Part shown: positions 21,901-25,271 of the stretch, in pieces
Layout: each line of letters opens with the position of its first letter
Numbering within the stretch: position 1 is the stretch's first letter
DNA from: JAICTV01 sp034666045
GTDB taxonomy: Bacteria; Planctomycetota; Phycisphaerae; Tepidisphaerales; Tepidisphaeraceae
Direction: 5' to 3'
Length of the DNA stretch: 25,271 nucleotides
Assembly (NCBI GenBank): GCA_034666045.1
Contig: JAXDMN010000171.1
Span: forward strand, 1-25,271
Notes under the pieces: model-generated
What the model was told of the DNA's origin: nothing
What the model saw: the letters and a program-made list of their open reading frames with translations, nothing else
Databases searched by the model: none
Position numbers and translations under genes: made by a program

Positions 21901-24376
21901 TCCACAGGATGTGGTCGCGGATGCAGCCGACGTCAACGTGTACAAGTCCAAAGTCAACGACAACGCGGCGATCGGCGGCGCGGGCGGCGCAGGCGGGGCC
22001 GCTGAAGACACCGGCGGCATCGGCGGCTATGGCGGCCACGGTGAAGGCGGCGGCATTTTCACCGGCGTCGTCTTTGGTGGGATTGAATTCAAGGACGTCA
22101 CGCCGTCGGGACAACTGCCCGGCAGCAGCTCGGCGATCGTCATCAATTACTCCGACGTCAACAACAACAAGGCGCAGGGCGGCGCGGGTGGCGTCGGCGG
22201 CGTCGGCGCCGGAGTGGGCGGCGGACCGGGCGGCGCGGGCGGATTCGGCGGGGATGGCCGTGGCGGCGGAATCTTCGCCCACGACACCTTCTCGCTCAAC
22301 AAGGCCAACGTCAACTGCAACTCAGCCATCGCCGGCGCGGGCAGCGCAGGCGGCGCGGCGACCTTAACCACCGGCGGCGCCGGCGGCGAAGGCGGCTACG
22401 GCGAAGGCGGCGGAATCTTCGCCCCGTCCATTCTCGATCCCGCCGTCGTCGATTCCTGCATCAACGGGAACACCGCGCGCGGCGGAAATGGCGGGACGGG
22501 CGGCGCCGGACCGATTGGCGGCGCGGGCGGACGCGGCGGCGATGCGGACGGCGGCGGCATCGGCGCGCCCTTCTTCGTCCTCGACTTCCAAAAGTCGCAT
22601 GTCGACAACAACAGTGCATGCGCCGGCAACGGCGGCGCTGGCGGGAACTCGACGAGCTCGATCGGCCTCGGCGGCGAGGGCGGACGCGGCGGCGACGGTT
22701 TCGGCGGCGGGCTCAATGTCGACACCGTGACGCTCGACTGCTCGACCGTGTCGAAGAATAAGTTGTCCGCCGGCAATGGCGGTAACGGCGGCGCGGGCGG
22801 GCAAAGCGACGGCATCGGCGGCGCGGGCGGCGTCGGCGGCAACGCTGAGGGCGGCGGAATTCTCGCCGTCAATGAAGTCACGCTGAACAACTCGTCCGTC
22901 AATGCAAACGAGGCGTGCGCCGGGAATGGCGGTCGCGGCGGAACCGGAACGGTCGGCGGCGTTGGCGGCGGCACTGGACCGGCGGATGGCGGCGACGCCG
23001 AAGGTGGCGGCATCGCCGCCGATGGAGCTGTCACCTTGACTAATAAGTCCCAAGTGAATTGCAACAGCGCCGCCGCCGGCAAGGGCGGCGACGGAGGCGC
23101 GGGCGAGACGGGCGGCGCGGGCGGAAATGGTGGCGAAGCCGAGGGCGGCGGCATCGCGGCCGACGGCGACGTTAACCTCGACAAGTCCTCCGTCGACGAC
23201 AACCAGGCGAGCGGCGGTCGCGGTGGTCGCGGCGGGCGCGGCACGGTGAGCGGCGGCGAAGGCGGCGTCGGTGGCAACGCCTCCGGCGGGGGAATCTTCG
23301 CCGAGGCGGGAATTACGCTCAGCAACTGTTCGTCCGACTCCGGAAACTGCGCCGAAGCGGGTGACGGCGGCGCGGGCGCGTCCTCGGCCAACAGCGGCAC
23401 CGGCGGTCACGCAGCGGGCGGCGGCATGTTCGCCGAAGGCGCGGTCTCGGTCTCCGATTCGACCGTCTCGAAGAACCGTGCGAGCGGCGGTGACGGCGGA
23501 AGTGCGCCGAACGCAGCGCCGGGATCGGGCGGTGGCGGCGGCGGCGGTGGTGGCGGAGGCGGAGCCGAGGGCGGCGGCATCTTCAGCAACGGCAGCGTCG
23601 ATGTCACCTGCTCGAGCGTTTCGTCGAATCGCGCGTCGGCCGGCGATGCGGGCGACGGCGCGGATGGAGCCAGCGCCGGCGGAACCGGCGGCGGCGGGGC
23701 TGGCGGCGCAGGCGGCGCGGGCGGTCAAGCCGGGGAGGGCGGTAGCGGCGGCAACGGTGGCACCGGCAACGGTGGTGGTGGTGGCGGCGGCGGCGGGGGT
23801 GGAGCCGGCGCGCAGGGCGGCGGCATCCACGCGGCCGGCAACATCACGCTCACGTCCGCCGACATCTCGTGCAACGAAGCGAACGCCGGCGATGGCGGGA
23901 ACGGCGGAAGCGCGGAAGGCGAAGCGGCCGACGGCGCGGACGGTGGATCGGCGTCGGGCGGCGGATTGTCCGCCGGCGGCGCGGTCGTCGCGACCGACTC
24001 GACGATCTCGAAGAACAAAGTCACCGGCGGCGAGGGTGGTGACGGCGGATCCGGAGCCGGCATCGGCGGCGACGGCGGAAATGGCGGCGCGGCGCGCGGC
24101 GGTGGAATCGCCGCCACGACGATTGCTCTCGTCAACACCAACGTCTTCTGCAACGCCGCCATCGGCGGCGACGGCGGTGATGGAGGTGACGGCACGATCA
24201 CCGGCGGCAACGGCGGCGCCGGCGGCGACGCGCAAGGCGGCGGCGTCTTTGGCGCGGTCGTTGGCGGAAACATCCATGACAACACCGTCCGCGCCGGCGA
24301 AGGCGGCGAAGGCGGCGATCCCAATGGCCTCGACGGCCCCGACGGCACCGCCGCCGGGCCCGACACCGCCCCCTGA
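18944..24376 (+). CDS. Giant glycine-rich repeat surface protein (1810 residues)
   Basis: The planctomycete surface motif VESLESRVLLA lies at residues 30-40. The next 130 residues (YSLRQAVMTSN, DTINLKAGTYELTL, GDLDLKEATRTV, VFKDLTITGG) look like the capping region of CSLREA/Pmp-type parallel beta-helix adhesins. The rest is about 31 imperfect units of 45-80 residues. Each joins a rung such as SxVxxNxAxGG to a GGxGGxGG segment and a terminal A-x-GGG-[IVLM]. Cysteines recur next to the asparagine (SCNSAIGG, NEACAGD). The C-terminus (GPDGTAAGPDTAP) has no PEP-CTERM, LPXTG or autotransporter domain, so anchoring is unexplained. The start was chosen for its AAGGAGGAGCA site; an upstream ATG at 18863 lacks one. 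A role in adhesion or the cell envelope is inferred. Confidence 0.88.
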   Translation: MRRSISHRRGPSVRSKWNTLLLPPLMRVGVESLESRVLLAAFYPSPATPDGAPYSLRQAVMTSNTNGQNDTINLKAGTYELTLQNLLGQENFAATGDLDLKEATRTVTFKGAGVKKTFIDANQWDRVFQVDPNVTVIFKDLTITGGLAQDDGVNARLPGESDALGGGILSFGGNLSFYNVAISCNTARAGDLTVAGDGLSAFGGGLYIESGTHKLETLTVDRNAAEGSDGLGGFSGGNAGGGGIFAAVFGATPLKLTSVKITDNCALGGAGGAGASLIITGGDGGDGGNAYGGGIDSLAPLAISKSTVSSNRAVAGIGGTATDGIPGGNGGEGGYAQGGGIYAQDFLSLSATEVKRNQALGGNGGGGGESSLLPGGNGGDGGDAQGGGVYVQSAIAIGITPSTPAPPPTLLSLSVIVKDGSRVNENIARGGAGGNGGDGGMIISSPGTGGAGGCGEGGGIYATDDEEPTGITTSSVSSKSKPPTIPLAIVTIDNSSVSYNRAIGGAGGGGGIGGSGGAAEGGGIWVSSQSILARAAIEPNPGSLIYVLALNKATIDCNEACAGDANNLSLAGGDGGSASGGGVFASGFVWANKSSVSKNAALAGDGGAGGAAGSLSPAGFGGDGGEASGGGIFVGFSVMVAELITTDATPATPAIATLVGVTLIDSVVNYNKAVAGAAGVGGAGSTLGAAGAGGDGGRAFGGGVASLFGASLTRSDVSCNSAIGGAGGVGGESSTPASTGGAGGDGGDAFGGGISGGRGTVSLNKSTVNSNAATGGAGGAGGRSNNIGAGGQGGVGGDALGGGILSFAEVCVTYSSQVNKNTATGGEGGYGGYALTGGRGGDGGDALGGGINSGTGVTVDGSKVSYNRVFGGEGGDGGGAGITAGGTGGNGGFGGTAGGGGIYVTTGSGINISSIVVTPSGAPASAPAVVTIKNSEVNGNCATGGAGGIGGAAQTLQADAGNAGNGGRAQGGGIFVGHLIVIRSISPQDVVADAADVNVYKSKVNDNAAIGGAGGAGGAAEDTGGIGGYGGHGEGGGIFTGVVFGGIEFKDVTPSGQLPGSSSAIVINYSDVNNNKAQGGAGGVGGVGAGVGGGPGGAGGFGGDGRGGGIFAHDTFSLNKANVNCNSAIAGAGSAGGAATLTTGGAGGEGGYGEGGGIFAPSILDPAVVDSCINGNTARGGNGGTGGAGPIGGAGGRGGDADGGGIGAPFFVLDFQKSHVDNNSACAGNGGAGGNSTSSIGLGGEGGRGGDGFGGGLNVDTVTLDCSTVSKNKLSAGNGGNGGAGGQSDGIGGAGGVGGNAEGGGILAVNEVTLNNSSVNANEACAGNGGRGGTGTVGGVGGGTGPADGGDAEGGGIAADGAVTLTNKSQVNCNSAAAGKGGDGGAGETGGAGGNGGEAEGGGIAADGDVNLDKSSVDDNQASGGRGGRGGRGTVSGGEGGVGGNASGGGIFAEAGITLSNCSSDSGNCAEAGDGGAGASSANSGTGGHAAGGGMFAEGAVSVSDSTVSKNRASGGDGGSAPNAAPGSGGGGGGGGGGGGAEGGGIFSNGSVDVTCSSVSSNRASAGDAGDGADGASAGGTGGGGAGGAGGAGGQAGEGGSGGNGGTGNGGGGGGGGGGGAGAQGGGIHAAGNITLTSADISCNEANAGDGGNGGSAEGEAADGADGGSASGGGLSAGGAVVATDSTISKNKVTGGEGGDGGSGAGIGGDGGNGGAARGGGIAATTIALVNTNVFCNAAIGGDGGDGGDGTITGGNGGAGGDAQGGGVFGAVVGGNIHDNTVRAGEGGEGGDPNGLDGPDGTAAGPDTAP
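19430..24290 (+). repeat. About 31 in-frame GGxGG / A-x-GGG-I protein repeats
   Basis: Within the giant gene the phrase A-x-GGG-[IVLM] recurs 31 times by my count, from ALGGGILS to AQGGGVFG. GGC-rich codons make the DNA repetitive. Units differ in length and sequence, so this is an old divergent repeat rather than a simple tandem expansion. Confidence 0.85.
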
Positions 24377-24392
24377 TCACTTATGTAAACCG

Positions 24393-24434
24393 GCGTCGCG
24401 CGCGAGAGAAGCTTCTGAAAGTCGCGCGCGACGC
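24393..24434 (+). terminator. Strong hairpin after the giant gene (terminator-like, no T-run)
   Basis: GCGTCGCGCGCGA (24393-24405) and TCGCGCGCGACGC (24422-24434) form a perfect 13-bp stem, with a 16-base loop that itself contains the palindrome AGAAGCTTCT. It begins 17 bases past the stop. No T-rich tail follows, so it may be an mRNA 3'-end stabiliser rather than an intrinsic terminator. Confidence 0.5.
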
Positions 24435-24460
24435 TATTGGCAATTCCCGCCCCAACCGGC

Positions 24461-24488
24461 TTGAATCTCCCACATCCGCGGCTAGACT
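24461..24488 (+). promoter_or_regulatory. Promoter of tRNA-Pro
   Basis: TTGAAT (24461-24466), 16 bases, TAGACT (24483-24488); the tRNA starts 23 bases downstream. Both hexamers match consensus at four of six positions and the placement is right for a stable-RNA gene. Confidence 0.55.
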
Positions 24489-24511
24489 TGGTTGCCTGTC
24501 CACGCAGTATT

Positions 24512-25271
<760 letters not shown>

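Noticed and set aside
22364..24277. A 637-codon minus-strand open frame within the giant gene
   Set aside because: Translation is a low-complexity Ala/Val/Arg reading of GGC-rich repeat DNA. Other frames over the same region give Pro-rich or Arg-rich shadows. The plus-strand frame has the motif, start signals and structured repeats.
19430..24290. CRISPR or satellite-DNA reading of the GGCGGC repeats
   Set aside because: Unit length varies, the frame is open for 1810 codons, and conservation is at the protein level.
23271..24464. A 397-codon plus-strand frame overlapping the end of the giant gene
   Set aside because: It is an Ala/Arg/Pro/Ser shadow frame without a ribosome-binding site, and its extension past the giant gene's stop codes nothing recognisable.

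Overview
The window looks like chromosomal DNA from a GC-rich planctomycete, probably of the Phycisphaerae type. The main reason is three separate proteins carrying the short planctomycete surface-protein motif near the N-terminus (LESLERRALMA, ESLERRALLA, VESLESRVLLA), together with a PEP-CTERM protein and a prepilin-like protein with an H-X9-DG-style tail. This is an inference from protein motifs; no rRNA is present. No transposase, phage gene, CRISPR array or defence cassette was found.

Layout. 1-2814 (minus): an M24 peptidase followed by the two acetyl-CoA carboxylase subunits accB and accC (accC runs off the left edge), tightly packed, with a good promoter upstream. 2900-4416: divergent RDD-family membrane protein and an unrecognised two-TM protein. 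4485-5567 (minus): a PfkB-family 2-keto-3-deoxygluconate-type sugar kinase. 5568-8860: a tandemly duplicated pair of exported SdrD-B-like proteins. Each has a shared upstream element and a matching terminator; their N-terminal halves are alike and their C-terminal halves unrelated. 8917-10704: a stand-alone LigD-type 3'-phosphoesterase and, convergent, a DUF1460 amidase-like exported protein. 10797-12101: a prepilin-like protein and a small membrane protein. 12098-13082 (minus): a Dps-type ferritin with a long basic N-terminus and a small basic protein behind it. 13131-16436 (plus): a possible operon of SpoU/TrmH methyltransferase, DUF486 membrane protein, ComB phosphatase and a FabF-like ketoacyl synthase. 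16438-17607 (minus): the PEP-CTERM protein. 17945-18751: a lipoprotein amidase of the PGRP/AmpD type. 18944-24376: a 1810-residue glycine-rich repeat surface protein. 24512-24585: tRNA-Pro(CGG). 24577-25271 (minus): the C-terminal part of a Y-family DNA polymerase whose stop codon lies inside the tRNA gene.

Themes. Housekeeping genes (fatty-acid synthesis, RNA modification, translesion synthesis, oxidative-stress ferritin) alternate with an unusually dense set of exported proteins: three motif-bearing surface proteins, one PEP-CTERM protein, two peptidoglycan amidase-like enzymes and one prepilin-like protein. The most unusual items are the charged tail with a cysteine every ten residues in the second duplicated exoprotein, the duplicated transcription unit with swapped C-termini, the giant protein that alternates beta-helix-like rungs with GGxGGxGG segments, the Dps/small-basic-protein pair, and the tRNA/polymerase overlap.
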